From: Rhizobiales bacterium CCH10-E5
GTDB taxonomy: Bacteria; Pseudomonadota; Alphaproteobacteria; Rhizobiales; Beijerinckiaceae
Length of the DNA: 64,000 nucleotides
Assembly: GCA_001556125.1 (NCBI GenBank)
Contig: LSIG01000075.1
Span: 1 to 64,000, forward strand
Direction of reading: 5' to 3'
Numbering within the stretch: position 1 is the first letter of the stretch; every line of letters begins with the position of its first letter. The notes beneath the pieces are model-generated. The model worked only from the letters and a program-made list of their open reading frames with translations. It was not told the DNA's origin and did not search any database. The position numbers and the translations under genes were made by a program. Below are positions 8,289-18,059 of this stretch, piece by piece.

Positions 8289-10045
8289 GCGAGACCCCGA
8301 CCCACATCGTCGAGGAAGCGCCGGAGGCCGCACCACGGCGCCGTTTCGGCGCGCTGCGCGATGTTTTCCGGATGAGCGGCGAAAAGAGCCAGCCGCGCGT
8401 CGGCCTGGTCATCCTCGGCTTTTCCGCGCTCTTCCTGGCGATCACCGGCCGGCTCGTGATGCTGGCGACAATGCCCAACGAGCAGGTCGGCCTGCGCCGT
8501 GCGACGTCCAACGCGATCTCGGCCGCGCGTCCCGACATCGTCGACCGCAATGGCGAAGTGCTGGCGACCGATATCCGCACCGTCTCGGTCTTCGCCGAGC
8601 CGCGGAAGATCCTCGACAAGGACGAGGCGACGGAACTGCTGACCGCTGTTCTGCCCGATCTCGACGCGAAGGACCTGCGCGACAAGCTCGGCACCAAGAA
8701 GGGCTTCGTCTGGGTCAAGCGCGAGATCACGCCGCGCCAGCAGGCCGAGGTGCACCGCCTCGGCATCCCCGGCGTCGGCTTCGTGCCCGAGAACAAGCGC
8801 GTCTATCCCAACGGCACGGCCGCCGCCCATGTGCTGGGCTTCGCCAATGTCGACAATGTCGGCATCGCCGGCATCGAGAAATACATCGACTCGCATGGGC
8901 TGCAGGATCTGAATGGCGCGGGCCTCGCGACGCAGGCGTCCGATCTCAAGCCGATGACGCTGTCGATCGACCTGCGCGTCCAGCACGCGCTGCGCGACGA
9001 GCTGGCGAAGGGCCTGGAGAAATACAAGGCGATCGCCGCTGCGGGCGCGATCATGGACGTGAACACCGGCGAGATGATCGCGCTGGTGTCGCTGCCCGAC
9101 TTCGACCCCGGCAACCCGGTCGACGCGTTGGAGAAGGACCGGATCAACCGGATGAATGTCGGCGTCTACGAGATGGGCTCGACCTTCAAGGCGCTGACCA
9201 TCGCGATGGCGCTGGATTCCGGCAAGGCCAACATCAATTCGAGCTATTCGACCGCCGGCGGCATGATGCGGTTCGGCCGGCAGGTCATCAAGGAGTATCA
9301 CGGCACCGGCCGGACACTGACCGTGCCGGAGGTCTTCCTGCACTCGTCCAACATGGGCTCGATCAAGATGGCGCTGGCCGTCGGCGTTGAGGGGCACAAG
9401 GCCTTCCTGCGCAAGATGATGCAGCTCGACCGGATGACGACCGAGCTGCCGGAGAGCGCGGCGCCGATCGTCCCGCAGCGCTGGGGCGAGATCAACACGG
9501 CGACCATCGCCTTCGGCCACGGCCTCGCGGTCGCGCCGCTCCAGGCGATGGCGGCGGTCGGTGCGCTGGTCAATGGCGGCACCCTGATCACCCCGACCTT
9601 CCTGAAGCGGTCGGAGGAGGAGGCCAAGCGCAGCGGCATTCGGGTGATCAAGCCCGAGACCTCCGAGGCGATGCGCTTCATCATGCGCCTCAACGGCGAA
9701 AAGGGCTCGGCCCGCAAGGCCGACATCGCCGGCTATTTCGTCGGCGGCAAGACCGGCACGGCCGAGAAGGTCATCAATGGCCGCTATGCCAAGAACAAGA
9801 ACTTCACGACCTTCACGGCGATCGCGCCCTCCGACAAGCCGCGCTACCTCTTCCTCGCGATCTATGACGAGCCGAAGGGCTATGCCGAAAGCGGCGGCTA
9901 TTCGACCGCCGCCTGGAACGCCGGCATCACCACCGGCAAGGTGATCGAACGCACGGCGCCGATCCTCGGCCTGCCGCCGCGCTTCGAGCCGCCGGCCCAA
10001 CCCTTCCCGCTGATGGCGCGGCTGGGGGCCTGGGGCACGCGCTGA
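8285..10045 (+). CDS. ftsI: Septal peptidoglycan transpeptidase FtsI (PBP3)
   Basis: Class B penicillin-binding protein that cross-links septal peptidoglycan with FtsW. The 586 residues contain a cytoplasmic tail, one membrane helix at about 41-60, the PBP dimer domain, and a transpeptidase domain with all three active-site motifs: STFK (299-302, catalytic S299), SSN (354-356) and KTG (489-491). The start is the ATG at 8285, overlapping the ftsL stop. A longer open frame exists upstream only because it runs through ftsL. Length is typical of alphaproteobacterial FtsI. Confidence 0.97.
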   Translation: MSETPTHIVEEAPEAAPRRRFGALRDVFRMSGEKSQPRVGLVILGFSALFLAITGRLVMLATMPNEQVGLRRATSNAISAARPDIVDRNGEVLATDIRTVSVFAEPRKILDKDEATELLTAVLPDLDAKDLRDKLGTKKGFVWVKREITPRQQAEVHRLGIPGVGFVPENKRVYPNGTAAAHVLGFANVDNVGIAGIEKYIDSHGLQDLNGAGLATQASDLKPMTLSIDLRVQHALRDELAKGLEKYKAIAAAGAIMDVNTGEMIALVSLPDFDPGNPVDALEKDRINRMNVGVYEMGSTFKALTIAMALDSGKANINSSYSTAGGMMRFGRQVIKEYHGTGRTLTVPEVFLHSSNMGSIKMALAVGVEGHKAFLRKMMQLDRMTTELPESAAPIVPQRWGEINTATIAFGHGLAVAPLQAMAAVGALVNGGTLITPTFLKRSEEEAKRSGIRVIKPETSEAMRFIMRLNGEKGSARKADIAGYFVGGKTGTAEKVINGRYAKNKNFTTFTAIAPSDKPRYLFLAIYDEPKGYAESGGYSTAAWNAGITTGKVIERTAPILGLPPRFEPPAQPFPLMARLGAWGTR

Positions 10046-10083
10046 CGCTTGCCGCAGGCCGGGCTCCACGCTAGCGAGCGATC

Positions 10084-11538
10084 ATGACAGAAGCCTTCAG
10101 CCTCGGCCGCCTGTTTCCGGGCGCCTTCCCCGCGGATGCCACGCGAGCGGTCGCGGGCGTCGCCTTCGACAGCCGCAAGGTGCGGCCGGGCGAGGTCTTC
10201 GTCGCGCTCGCCGGAGCCAAGGCGGATGGCGCCCGCTTCATCGCCGATGCGGTCGCCAAGGGCGCCGTCGCGGTCGTATCGGGAGGGCCGCGCCCCGAGG
10301 TGCTCGACCCGGCCGTCGCCTTTGCCGAGGTGGCCGAGCCGCGCCTCGCGCTCTCTTTGGCTGCCGCGCAGATCCACCCTCGCCAGCCGGGCACGATCGT
10401 CGCGATCACCGGCACCAGCGGCAAATCCTCGGTTGCCGACTTCACGCGCCAGATTTTCCAGTCGCTGGGCCACGCGTCGGCGAGCCTCGGCACCATCGGC
10501 ATCGTCACCGCCAAGGGCGCCGATTATGGCTCGCTGACCACGCCGGACCCGCTGTCCCTGCACGCTTCGCTCGACCGGTTGGCGGGTGAGGGCGTCACGC
10601 ATCTCGCCATGGAGGCTTCCTCGCACGGGCTCGACCAGCACCGGCTCGACGGCGTCAGGCTGGCGGCAGGCGCCTTCCTGAATCTGGGGCGCGACCATCT
10701 CGACTACCATCCGACGGTCGCGGACTATCTGGCGGCGAAGCTGCGGCTCTGGTCGCTGCTGCCGAAGGGCGCCCCCGTGGTGATCAATCGCGACGAGCCC
10801 TATGCGCAGGAGGCTGCGGATGCGGCGCTGGCCGCCGGCCACCGGCTCTTCGGCATCGGTCGCAAGGGCGAGACGATCCGGCTGGTCGAGAGCGAGCGCG
10901 ACGGTTTCTCGCAGCGCCTAAGGGTGGCGGTCGACGGCCGCGAGCATGGGGTGACGCTGCCGCTGGTTGGCGACTTCATGGCGGGCAACGCGCTGGTCGG
11001 CGCCGCGCTCGCCATCGCTACCGGCGACGACACCGAGCGCGCGATGCAGGCGATCGCAGGACTGACCGGTGTGGCCGGCCGGCTGGAGCGCGTCGGCGAG
11101 GCGAAGGGCGGTCTGGTGGTCGTGGATTACGCTCACAAACCCGATGCGCTGGCGGCCGTGCTGTCGACCCTGCGCGGCTATGCGACCGGGCGCCTGATCT
11201 GCGTCTTCGGCTGCGGCGGCGACCGCGACACCGGCAAGCGCCCGGTGATGGGCGCGATCGCGGCCGAAAAGGCCGACATCGCCATCGTCACCGACGACAA
11301 TCCGCGCAGCGAGGACCCGGCCGCGATCCGTGCGCAGGTGATGGCCGCCTCGCCGAAGCTGCGCGAGATCGGCGACCGGGCCGAGGCGATCCGCGCGGGC
11401 GTCGCCATGCTAGCCCCCGGCGATGTGCTGGTCGTTGCCGGAAAGGGCCATGAAACCGGCCAGATCATCGGCGACCGGACTTATCCCTTTTCCGACCAGG
11501 ACGTGGTGCGGACGGCTATCGCGGAGATCGCAGGATGA
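10084..11538 (+). CDS. murE: UDP-MurNAc-L-Ala-D-Glu:meso-diaminopimelate ligase
   Basis: Cytoplasmic Mur ligase adding the third residue of the stem peptide. The 484 residues show the ATP loop G-T-S-G-K-S-S (110-116), a variant of the usual GTNGKT, and the DNPR motif (405-408) that selects meso-DAP over lysine. It therefore predicts an ordinary Gram-negative DAP-type wall. It lies 38 bases after ftsI and overlaps murF by 4 bases. The ATG at 10084 gives the expected N-terminal Rossmann-like domain. Confidence 0.97.
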   Translation: MTEAFSLGRLFPGAFPADATRAVAGVAFDSRKVRPGEVFVALAGAKADGARFIADAVAKGAVAVVSGGPRPEVLDPAVAFAEVAEPRLALSLAAAQIHPRQPGTIVAITGTSGKSSVADFTRQIFQSLGHASASLGTIGIVTAKGADYGSLTTPDPLSLHASLDRLAGEGVTHLAMEASSHGLDQHRLDGVRLAAGAFLNLGRDHLDYHPTVADYLAAKLRLWSLLPKGAPVVINRDEPYAQEAADAALAAGHRLFGIGRKGETIRLVESERDGFSQRLRVAVDGREHGVTLPLVGDFMAGNALVGAALAIATGDDTERAMQAIAGLTGVAGRLERVGEAKGGLVVVDYAHKPDALAAVLSTLRGYATGRLICVFGCGGDRDTGKRPVMGAIAAEKADIAIVTDDNPRSEDPAAIRAQVMAASPKLREIGDRAEAIRAGVAMLAPGDVLVVAGKGHETGQIIGDRTYPFSDQDVVRTAIAEIAG

Positions 11539-12959
11539 GCGCCCCTCTCTGGAGCGGAGACGAGCTGGTCGCGGCGCTGGGCGCGCGGGCCGAAGGCACG
11601 GTGCCGCCGGCCGTCACGGGCATTTCGATCGACACGCGTACCCTCGAGCCGGGCGACGCCTTCTTCGCCATCACCGGCGAGGCCCGCAACGGGCATGATT
11701 TCGTCGCGGCTGCCTTCGAGAAGGGGGCGGCGCTCGCCGTCGTGGACGAGGCGCACGCGGCCCAATTCGCCGGCAAGGGCGCCCTCGCCATTGTGCCCGA
11801 CGTGCTGAAGGCGATGGAGCGGGCCGGCAGCGTTCGCCGGGCGGAGCTGAAGGCCGGCGTGCTCGCGGTCACCGGCTCCGTCGGCAAGACCGGCACCAAG
11901 GAGGCGCTGCGGCTCATCCTGTCGCGCCAGGGCAAGACGCATGCGCCGGTTGCCTCCTACAACAACCATTGGGGCGTGCCGCTGACCTTGTGTCGGACGC
12001 CCCGAGACGTGGCTTACGCGGTCTACGAGATCGGCATGAACCACCCCGGCGAGATCCTGCCGCTGGCGCGGATGGTGCGCCCGCAGGTCTCGATCATCAC
12101 GACCATCCAGCCGGTCCATCTCGAGGCCTTCGCCTCATTGGAGGGGATCGCCGAGGAGAAGGCCGGCGTGTTTTGGGCGCTGGAGCCCGGCGGCACCGCG
12201 ATCCTCAATGCGGACATCCCCCAGGCCGATCTGCTGGAGCGGATCGCCAGGGCCGGCCCGGCCGGCGAGGTGATCCGTTTTGGCGAAAGCGCGGATGCCG
12301 ATGTCCGGCTCATCTCCTGTGCGCTGCGCTCCGACGTCTCGACCGTCGATGCGGTGGTGATGGGGCAACCGGTCACCTACCGGCTCGGCAGCCCGGGCAA
12401 GCATATCGTGTTGAACTCGCTCGCCGTTCTGGCGGCGGTGAAGGCGGTCGGCGCCGATATCGCGCTGGCGGCGCTGGCGCTGGGCGATCTGCGCCCGCCC
12501 GCGGGGCGCGGGGCGCAGCAGCGGCTGGAGGCACCCGGCGGAGCGTTCACGCTGATCGACGAGAGCTACAACGGCAACCCGGCCTCCGTGAAGGCGGCGA
12601 TCGAGAATCTGGGGCGCATCCCGGTGGCCGGCCGCGGCCGTCGCATCGCCGTGCTCGGCGACATGCTGGAGCTGGGGCCGACCGGTCCCGAACTCCACAA
12701 GGGGCTCGGTCCGGCCATCACCGCCAACGGCATCGACAGTGTCTTCGCCTGCGGTCCGCTGATGCGCGGGCTGTATGACAGCTTGCCTTCGACCCTGCGG
12801 GGGGCTTATGCCGCGCAGGCGAGCGGGCTCGAGGCGCTCGTTCTGGATGCCGTGCGAGCCGGCGACGTGGTGATGGTCAAGGGCTCGCTCGGTTCGCGCA
12901 TGGGGCCGATCGTCAAGGCGCTGACGGCCCGCTTCCCCGCCTCGTCGGCCGAAGACTAG
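11535..12959 (+). CDS. murF: UDP-MurNAc-tripeptide:D-Ala-D-Ala ligase
   Basis: Adds the D-Ala-D-Ala dipeptide to make UDP-MurNAc-pentapeptide. The 474 residues contain the ATP loop T-G-S-V-G-K-T (113-119) typical of MurF, the [11 protein letters not shown] substrate segment, the [10 protein letters not shown] motif, and [15 protein letters not shown] in the C-terminal domain. It depends on a D-Ala-D-Ala ligase (Ddl), whose gene is not in this cluster. The start overlaps the murE stop and it is followed after 20 bases by mraY. Confidence 0.97.
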   Translation: MSAPLWSGDELVAALGARAEGTVPPAVTGISIDTRTLEPGDAFFAITGEARNGHDFVAAAFEKGAALAVVDEAHAAQFAGKGALAIVPDVLKAMERAGSVRRAELKAGVLAVTGSVGKTGTKEALRLILSRQGKTHAPVASYNNHWGVPLTLCRTPRDVAYAVYEIGMNHPGEILPLARMVRPQVSIITTIQPVHLEAFASLEGIAEEKAGVFWALEPGGTAILNADIPQADLLERIARAGPAGEVIRFGESADADVRLISCALRSDVSTVDAVVMGQPVTYRLGSPGKHIVLNSLAVLAAVKAVGADIALAALALGDLRPPAGRGAQQRLEAPGGAFTLIDESYNGNPASVKAAIENLGRIPVAGRGRRIAVLGDMLELGPTGPELHKGLGPAITANGIDSVFACGPLMRGLYDSLPSTLRGAYAAQASGLEALVLDAVRAGDVVMVKGSLGSRMGPIVKALTARFPASSAED

Positions 12960-12979
12960 AACAAGAGACCGAAACACCG

Positions 12980-14062
12980 ATGCTCGTCTGGCTCGCCGAC
13001 TTTTCCGGGACGTTCCCCATCCTCAACGTCTTCCGGTACATCACCTTCCGGGCCGGCGGCGCCACGGCGACGGCGCTGCTCGTCGTCTTCTTCTTCGGCC
13101 CCGCTGCGATCTCCTGGCTGCGGATCAAGCAGGGCAAGGGCCAGCCGATCCGCACCGACGGGCCGCAGACGCATCTCGCCAAGCGCGGCACGCCCACCAT
13201 GGGCGGGTTGATGATCCTCGGCGGTCTGCTGGTCGCGACGCTGCTCTGGGGCAATCTGCGCAACCCTTATGTCTGGATCGTGCTCGGCGTGACGGTGAGC
13301 TACGGCGCCATCGGCTTCTACGACGACTATCTCAAGGTGACGAAGCAGTCCCACAAGGGCTTCTCCGGCAAGGCGCGGCTCACGCTCGAAATGGCGATCG
13401 CGCTCGTCGCCTGCTGGGGCGTGATGCAGCTCGGGCCGCCGGCCATCGCGTCGGGCTTCGCCATGCCCTTCCTCAAGGAGCTGATCATTCCCCTCGGCAT
13501 CCTGTTTCCGTTGGTCACCGCCTTCGTTGTGGTCGGTGCCGGCAATGCGGTGAACCTGACCGACGGGCTCGACGGTTTGGCGATCGTGCCGGTGATGATC
13601 GCGGCGGCGACCTTCGGCTTCATCTCCTACCTCACAGGCAATGCGATCTTCGCCAACTACCTGCAGATCCATCACGTGCCTGGCGCCGGCGAACTGGCCG
13701 TGGTCTGTGGCGCGGTGATTGGCGCCGGCATCGGCTTTCTGTGGTTCAATGCGCCGCCGGCCCAGATCTTCATGGGCGATACGGGTTCGCTCGGGCTCGG
13801 CGGCCTGCTCGGCGTGGTGGCGGTAGCCACCAAGCACGAGATCGTGCTGGCGATCGTCGGCGGGCTGTTCGTGATCGAGGCGCTCTCCGTCATCATCCAG
13901 GTCTTTGTCTACAAGCGCACCGGCAAGCGCGTCTTCCTGATGGCGCCGATCCACCACCATTTCGAGAAGCTGGGCTGGACCGAGCCTCAGGTCGTGATCC
14001 GCTTCTGGATCATCTCCGTGGTGCTGGCCCTGATCGGCCTGTCTACGCTGAAGCTGCGCTGA
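12980..14062 (+). CDS. mraY: Phospho-MurNAc-pentapeptide translocase
   Basis: Integral membrane enzyme (about ten helices, 360 residues) that transfers phospho-MurNAc-pentapeptide to undecaprenyl phosphate, giving lipid I. Visible signatures are [13 protein letters not shown], the catalytic aspartate pair D115-D116 in FYDDYLK, the [13 protein letters not shown] loop, and [12 protein letters not shown] with the APIHHHFE motif near the C-terminus. All metal and substrate residues expected of the family appear present. It ends one base before murD. Confidence 0.98.
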   Translation: MLVWLADFSGTFPILNVFRYITFRAGGATATALLVVFFFGPAAISWLRIKQGKGQPIRTDGPQTHLAKRGTPTMGGLMILGGLLVATLLWGNLRNPYVWIVLGVTVSYGAIGFYDDYLKVTKQSHKGFSGKARLTLEMAIALVACWGVMQLGPPAIASGFAMPFLKELIIPLGILFPLVTAFVVVGAGNAVNLTDGLDGLAIVPVMIAAATFGFISYLTGNAIFANYLQIHHVPGAGELAVVCGAVIGAGIGFLWFNAPPAQIFMGDTGSLGLGGLLGVVAVATKHEIVLAIVGGLFVIEALSVIIQVFVYKRTGKRVFLMAPIHHHFEKLGWTEPQVVIRFWIISVVLALIGLSTLKLR

Positions 14063-14063
14063 G

Positions 14064-15494
14064 ATGACGCCGGTCACCTGTTTTGCGGGCCGGCGCGTCG
14101 CGCTGTTTGGCCTGGGCGGTTCCGGCCTCGCCACGGCCCGTGCGCTGATCGCCGGCGGGGCGCAGGTCGAAGCCTACGACGACAATGCCGCCAGCCGCGA
14201 CCGTGCGGCAGGCGAGGCGATCGCGGTCGTCGACCTCGCGGCGGCCGATTGGTCGCGCTTCGACAGCCTCATCCTCGCGCCGGGCGTGCCGCTGACCCAT
14301 CCTGCCCCGCACTGGACGGTGGAGAAGGCCAAGGCCGCCGGCGTCGAGGTCATCGGCGACATCGAGCTGTTCTTCCGGCAGCGCGCGGCGACGGAGCCGG
14401 CTGCGCCGGTCGTCTGCATCACCGGCACCAACGGCAAGTCGACGACCACGGCGCTGGTCGCCCATGTGCTGCGCCAGGCCGGACGCGACGTCCAGATGGG
14501 CGGCAATATCGGCACGGCCGTGCTGGCGCTGGAGCCGCCTTCGGAAAGCCGCGTCCACGTCATCGAGTGCTCGAGCTACCAGATCGATCTCGCGCCCTCG
14601 TTGGCGCCGAGTGTCGGGATCCAGATGAACCTGACGCCAGACCATCTCGACCGGCACGGCACCTTCGAGGCCTATGGCGCGATCAAGGAGCGCCTGGTCT
14701 CCGCGGCAGATGTCGCCGTGATCGGCGTCGACGACGAGCCGTCCAAGCAGATGGCGCGGCGGCGCGCAGCGTCCGGCCGCAAGCTGGTCAGGATCAGCGG
14801 CGAGCAGCCGCTCGATGACGGCGTCTTCGCCGGCGTGACTGCCAATGCCGGCACGCTGGAGACGCGGATCGTCCAGGTGCTCGACGGCAAGCCCCGCATC
14901 GTCGCCAATCTCGCGGGCATCGGATCTCTGCGGGGCTCGCACAACGCGCAGAACGCGGCGGCCGCCTTTGCCGCCTGCTTCGCGCTGGGCCTCACGGCCG
15001 AGCAGATTGCGGCGGGTTTCGCCAGCTATCCCGGCCTGGCGCACCGCATGGAGGAGATCGGCCGCATCGGCCGCGTCGTCTTCATCAACGACTCCAAGGC
15101 AACCAATGCGGATTCGACCGAGAAGGCGCTGACCTCCTTCCGCGACATCTTCTGGATCCTCGGTGGCAAGGCGAAGGAGGGCGGCATCGAGTCCCTGCGC
15201 CGCTACTTCCCCAATATCGCCCGGGCCTATCTGATCGGTGCGGCGAGCGACCTCTTCGCCGCCACCTTCGACGATGACGGGCGCGTCGCCTATGAGCGCA
15301 GCGGCACGCTCGAGGTCGCGCTGGCGAGCGCGGCGCGGGATGCGCTGGCCCATCCGGGGCAGGGCGACATCGCCGTGCTGCTCTCGCCGGCCTGCGCCTC
15401 CTTCGACCAGTTTCCGAATTTCGAGGTGCGCGGTGACGCCTTCCGCGCCCTGGCGAAGGCGCTGCCGGGCTTCCAGCCTGCGGGGACCGCCTAG
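14064..15494 (+). CDS. murD: UDP-MurNAc-L-alanine:D-glutamate ligase
   Basis: Second Mur ligase of stem-peptide synthesis, 476 residues. An N-terminal Rossmann domain starts with [10 protein letters not shown], the ATP loop GTNGKST is at 121-127, the ECSSYQID block and the TPDHLDRH segment follow, and the C-terminal domain has the NDSKATN motif. Only one base separates it from mraY. Downstream the usual next gene would be ftsW, but a PLP-dependent lyase gene intervenes after 132 bases. Confidence 0.97.
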   Translation: MTPVTCFAGRRVALFGLGGSGLATARALIAGGAQVEAYDDNAASRDRAAGEAIAVVDLAAADWSRFDSLILAPGVPLTHPAPHWTVEKAKAAGVEVIGDIELFFRQRAATEPAAPVVCITGTNGKSTTTALVAHVLRQAGRDVQMGGNIGTAVLALEPPSESRVHVIECSSYQIDLAPSLAPSVGIQMNLTPDHLDRHGTFEAYGAIKERLVSAADVAVIGVDDEPSKQMARRRAASGRKLVRISGEQPLDDGVFAGVTANAGTLETRIVQVLDGKPRIVANLAGIGSLRGSHNAQNAAAAFAACFALGLTAEQIAAGFASYPGLAHRMEEIGRIGRVVFINDSKATNADSTEKALTSFRDIFWILGGKAKEGGIESLRRYFPNIARAYLIGAASDLFAATFDDDGRVAYERSGTLEVALASAARDALAHPGQGDIAVLLSPACASFDQFPNFEVRGDAFRALAKALPGFQPAGTA

Positions 15495-15626
15495 CACCGG
15501 GAAGGGCGGCCTTACCGGTGCGGCATGGCGGCTATCCACAGTGGGACTGGCCTCACGGCCCGCAACGCGACAAGGCTGCGGTGTGTGCACGGTCCGCCCG
15601 GTCCGCCGAGTGAACGAGGAACGACG

Positions 15627-16811
15627 ATGAGCAGCGCCCCCAATTTCGACGAGCGGATCGACCGCCGCGGCACCCATTCCTCGAAATGGGACATGATGCA
15701 GCCGCTCTATGGCGTGCCGGCCTCGGACGGCATCGCCATGTGGGTGGCGGACATGGATTTCCGGCCGCCGGCCTGCGTCCAGGCGGCGCTCGAGGGCATG
15801 GCTGCCCATGGGCTCTACGGCTATTTTGGCGACAGCAAAGCCAATCACGATGCGATCCGCTGGTGGATGCAGTCCCGCCATGGCTGGGAGGTTGAGCCGG
15901 CCGCGATCTTCACCGCCAACGGGCTGGTCAACGGCACCGCGCTCTGCGTCGCCGCCTATACCAAGCCGGGTGACGGCGTTGTGCTGATGACGCCGGTCTA
16001 TCATGCCTTCGCCCGCGTGATCTCCGCGGCAGGCCGGCAGGTGGTCGAGTGTCAGCTCGCGATCGAGGACGACCGCTACGTTCTCGACATCGCGGCCTGG
16101 GACGCGATGATGACCGGCAAGGAGCGCATGTTCGTCCTCTGCTCGCCGCATAATCCGGGCGGGCGCGTCTGGACTCGAGAGGAACTGCGCGCCATCGCCG
16201 ATTTCTGCGTCCGCCACGACCTGATCCTGGTCTCCGACGAGATCCACCACGACCTGGTCATGCCCGGCCACAAGCATCACGTGATGGCGCTGGCGGCGCC
16301 GGAGATCATCGACCGGCTGGTGATGATGACCGCCACCACCAAGACCTTCAACATCGCCGGTTGCCATGTCGGCAACATCATCGTGCCGGACAAGGCGCTG
16401 CGGGCGCCGCTGGCGGCGGCGATCAATGCCGGTGGCGTCTCGCCCAATTCCTTCGGCATGATGATGGCGACCGCCGCCTACAGCCCCGAGGGTGCGGCGT
16501 GGGTCGATGCGCTGGTGGCCTATCTCGACGGCAATCGCCGGCTCTTCGAGGAGGGGGTGAGCGCCATCCCCGGCGTGCGGGCGATGCCGCTGGAGGCGAC
16601 CTATCTCGCCTGGATCGATTTCGCGGGCACCGGCATGGCGACGTCCGAATTCACGGCCCGCGTCGAGAAGCAGGCGCTGATCGCCGCCAATCACGGCCCG
16701 AGCTTCGGCAAGGGCGGTGCCTCCTTCCTGCGCTTCAACCTGGCGACGCCACGGGCGGTCGTGGCGGAAGCGGTGGACCGCCTGCAGCAGGCTTTCGGCG
16801 ATCTGCAATAG
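15627..16811 (+). CDS. MalY/PatB-family PLP-dependent C-S lyase (cystathionine beta-lyase-like)
   Basis: Fold-type I PLP enzyme, 394 residues, probably cleaving L-cystathionine or related thioethers to a thiol, pyruvate and ammonia. Family marks are the WVADMDF motif (39-45), the LYGYF turn (63-67), NPGGR (176-180), SDEIHHDL (203-210) and the PLP lysine K239 in TTKTFNIAG. I chose the ATG at 15627 after an ACGAGGAACG ribosome site; a longer frame begins at 15525 but encodes non-conserved sequence. It interrupts the dcw cluster between murD and ftsW, with gaps of 132 and 107 bases, so it may be a separate unit. An aminotransferase activity cannot be excluded. Confidence 0.88.
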   Translation: MSSAPNFDERIDRRGTHSSKWDMMQPLYGVPASDGIAMWVADMDFRPPACVQAALEGMAAHGLYGYFGDSKANHDAIRWWMQSRHGWEVEPAAIFTANGLVNGTALCVAAYTKPGDGVVLMTPVYHAFARVISAAGRQVVECQLAIEDDRYVLDIAAWDAMMTGKERMFVLCSPHNPGGRVWTREELRAIADFCVRHDLILVSDEIHHDLVMPGHKHHVMALAAPEIIDRLVMMTATTKTFNIAGCHVGNIIVPDKALRAPLAAAINAGGVSPNSFGMMMATAAYSPEGAAWVDALVAYLDGNRRLFEEGVSAIPGVRAMPLEATYLAWIDFAGTGMATSEFTARVEKQALIAANHGPSFGKGGASFLRFNLATPRAVVAEAVDRLQQAFGDLQ

Positions 16812-16841
16812 GGTGGCATGCGAGGCTTCGGAATCATTCCG

Positions 16842-16857
16842 TTAACCCTTTGTTGAC
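16842..16857 (+). promoter_or_regulatory. CtrA-like site upstream of ftsW
   Basis: TTAA (16842-16845), seven bases, then TTGAC (16853-16857) matches the CtrA consensus TTAA-N7-TTAAC with one mismatch. TTGACA (16853-16858) could double as a -35 box for ftsW. It supports a fresh promoter after the inserted lyase gene. Confidence 0.45.
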
Positions 16858-16918
16858 AGAGTGATTCGGATCGGGAGCGGTGGTTTGTGCCGCTCCAAGC
16901 CTGCTCTGGAGCCCCGTC

Positions 16919-18049
16919 ATGGTCTCGCGCGCCGAACCTTCTCTCAGCGGCCGCTGGTGGTGGTCGATCGATCGCGTCATCCTGAGCGCGCTCGTCGCGC
17001 TGATGGTCTCCGGCGTCGTGCTGCTGATGGCCGGCGGCCCGCCCGTGGCGGAGCGGCTCGGCCTCTCCACCTTCCATTTCGTCAACCGCCAGGCGGCCTA
17101 TCTTCTGGTGGCGCTGACGATCTTCGTCGGCGTGTCCTTCCTGACGCCGCGCCAGGTCCGGCGGATGGCGCTGCTGCTCTTCACCGTCTCGCTCGCGATG
17201 GTGGTGGCGACGCTCTATCTCGGCGTCGAGGTCAAGGGCGCGCGGCGCTGGCTCACGCTCGGGCCGATCGGTTCGGTCCAGCCCTCCGAATTCCTCAAGC
17301 CCGCCTTCGTCGTGCTGGCCGCCTGGGCCTTCGCCGAGGGGACACGGCGTCCTGACCTGCCGGGAACCTGGATCGCCTTCCTACTGCTGCCGGCGACGAT
17401 CGCGCCGCTCGTGCTGCAGCCGGACTTCGGCCAGACCATGCTCGTCACCCTGGTCTGGGCCGGGCTGTTCTTTGTCGCGGGGCTGCACTGGTTCTGGGTG
17501 CTGGGGCTCGGCGGGGCCGGCGCCGTCGGTATCCTGATCGCCTACCAGTTGGTGCCGCATGTGCGCGCCCGCATCGAGCGCTTCATGGACAAGGGATCGG
17601 GCGACACCTTCCAGATCGACACCGCGCTGGAGAGCTTCGCCCAGGGCGGCTGGCTCGGGAAAGGCCCGGGCGAAGGCACGGTGAAGCGCATCCTGCCCGA
17701 CGCGCATACCGACTTCATCTTCGCCGTGACGGCGGAGGAATTCGGCATCGTCGTCTGCATCCTGCTGGTGATGCTGTTCGCGCTGATCGTGCTGCGGGCG
17801 CTGTTTGTGGCCCAGAAGGCCGAGGACCCGTTTATCCGCCTCGCCGTCACGGGGCTCGCTCTGCTCTTCGGCATCCAGGCCGCGATCAACATGATGGTGA
17901 ACCTGCACATGATGCCGGCCAAGGGCATGACGCTGCCCTTCATCTCCTATGGCGGCTCGTCGCTGATCTCGCTGGCGATCGGGACCGGGTTCCTGCTGGC
18001 CCTGACGCGCAAGCGGCCCCGCGCCGTCGATTTCGGCTACAGGCGCTGA
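16919..18049 (+). CDS. ftsW: Septal peptidoglycan glycosyltransferase FtsW
   Basis: SEDS-family polytopic membrane protein that polymerises lipid II at the septum as partner of FtsI. With the ATG at 16919 (GGAG at suitable distance) it has 376 residues, the usual size; a GTG at 16880 would add 13 residues. About ten hydrophobic helices are visible. SEDS signatures include K-G-A-R-R-W-L near residue 103, PSEFLKPAFV, GDTFQ, and TLPFISYGGSSL near the C-terminus. It is followed after 10 bases by murG. Confidence 0.96.
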   Translation: MVSRAEPSLSGRWWWSIDRVILSALVALMVSGVVLLMAGGPPVAERLGLSTFHFVNRQAAYLLVALTIFVGVSFLTPRQVRRMALLLFTVSLAMVVATLYLGVEVKGARRWLTLGPIGSVQPSEFLKPAFVVLAAWAFAEGTRRPDLPGTWIAFLLLPATIAPLVLQPDFGQTMLVTLVWAGLFFVAGLHWFWVLGLGGAGAVGILIAYQLVPHVRARIERFMDKGSGDTFQIDTALESFAQGGWLGKGPGEGTVKRILPDAHTDFIFAVTAEEFGIVVCILLVMLFALIVLRALFVAQKAEDPFIRLAVTGLALLFGIQAAINMMVNLHMMPAKGMTLPFISYGGSSLISLAIGTGFLLALTRKRPRAVDFGYRR

Positions 18050-18059
18050 GGCCGGCGTC

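Noticed and set aside
7961-10069. 702-codon minus-strand frame opposite ftsI
   Set aside because: It is the mirror of ftsI codon usage, lacks a ribosome site and has no protein-like motifs.
10411-10431. MurE ATP loop reads GTSGKSS instead of GTNGKT, possible loss of function
   Set aside because: The essential Gly-Lys-Ser/Thr is retained, and to my knowledge alphaproteobacterial MurE proteins carry similar GTSGK variants.
14043-16808. Very long open frame on the minus strand across murD and the lyase gene
   Set aside because: High GC content and codon bias leave antisense frames open. The plus-strand genes have full family motifs, while the antisense product is rich in Arg/Gly/His with no recognisable domain.
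15495-16918. Lyase gene as cargo of a transposon in the dcw cluster
   Set aside because: No terminal inverted repeats, target duplication or transposase remnants are visible on either side, and base composition matches the neighbours.
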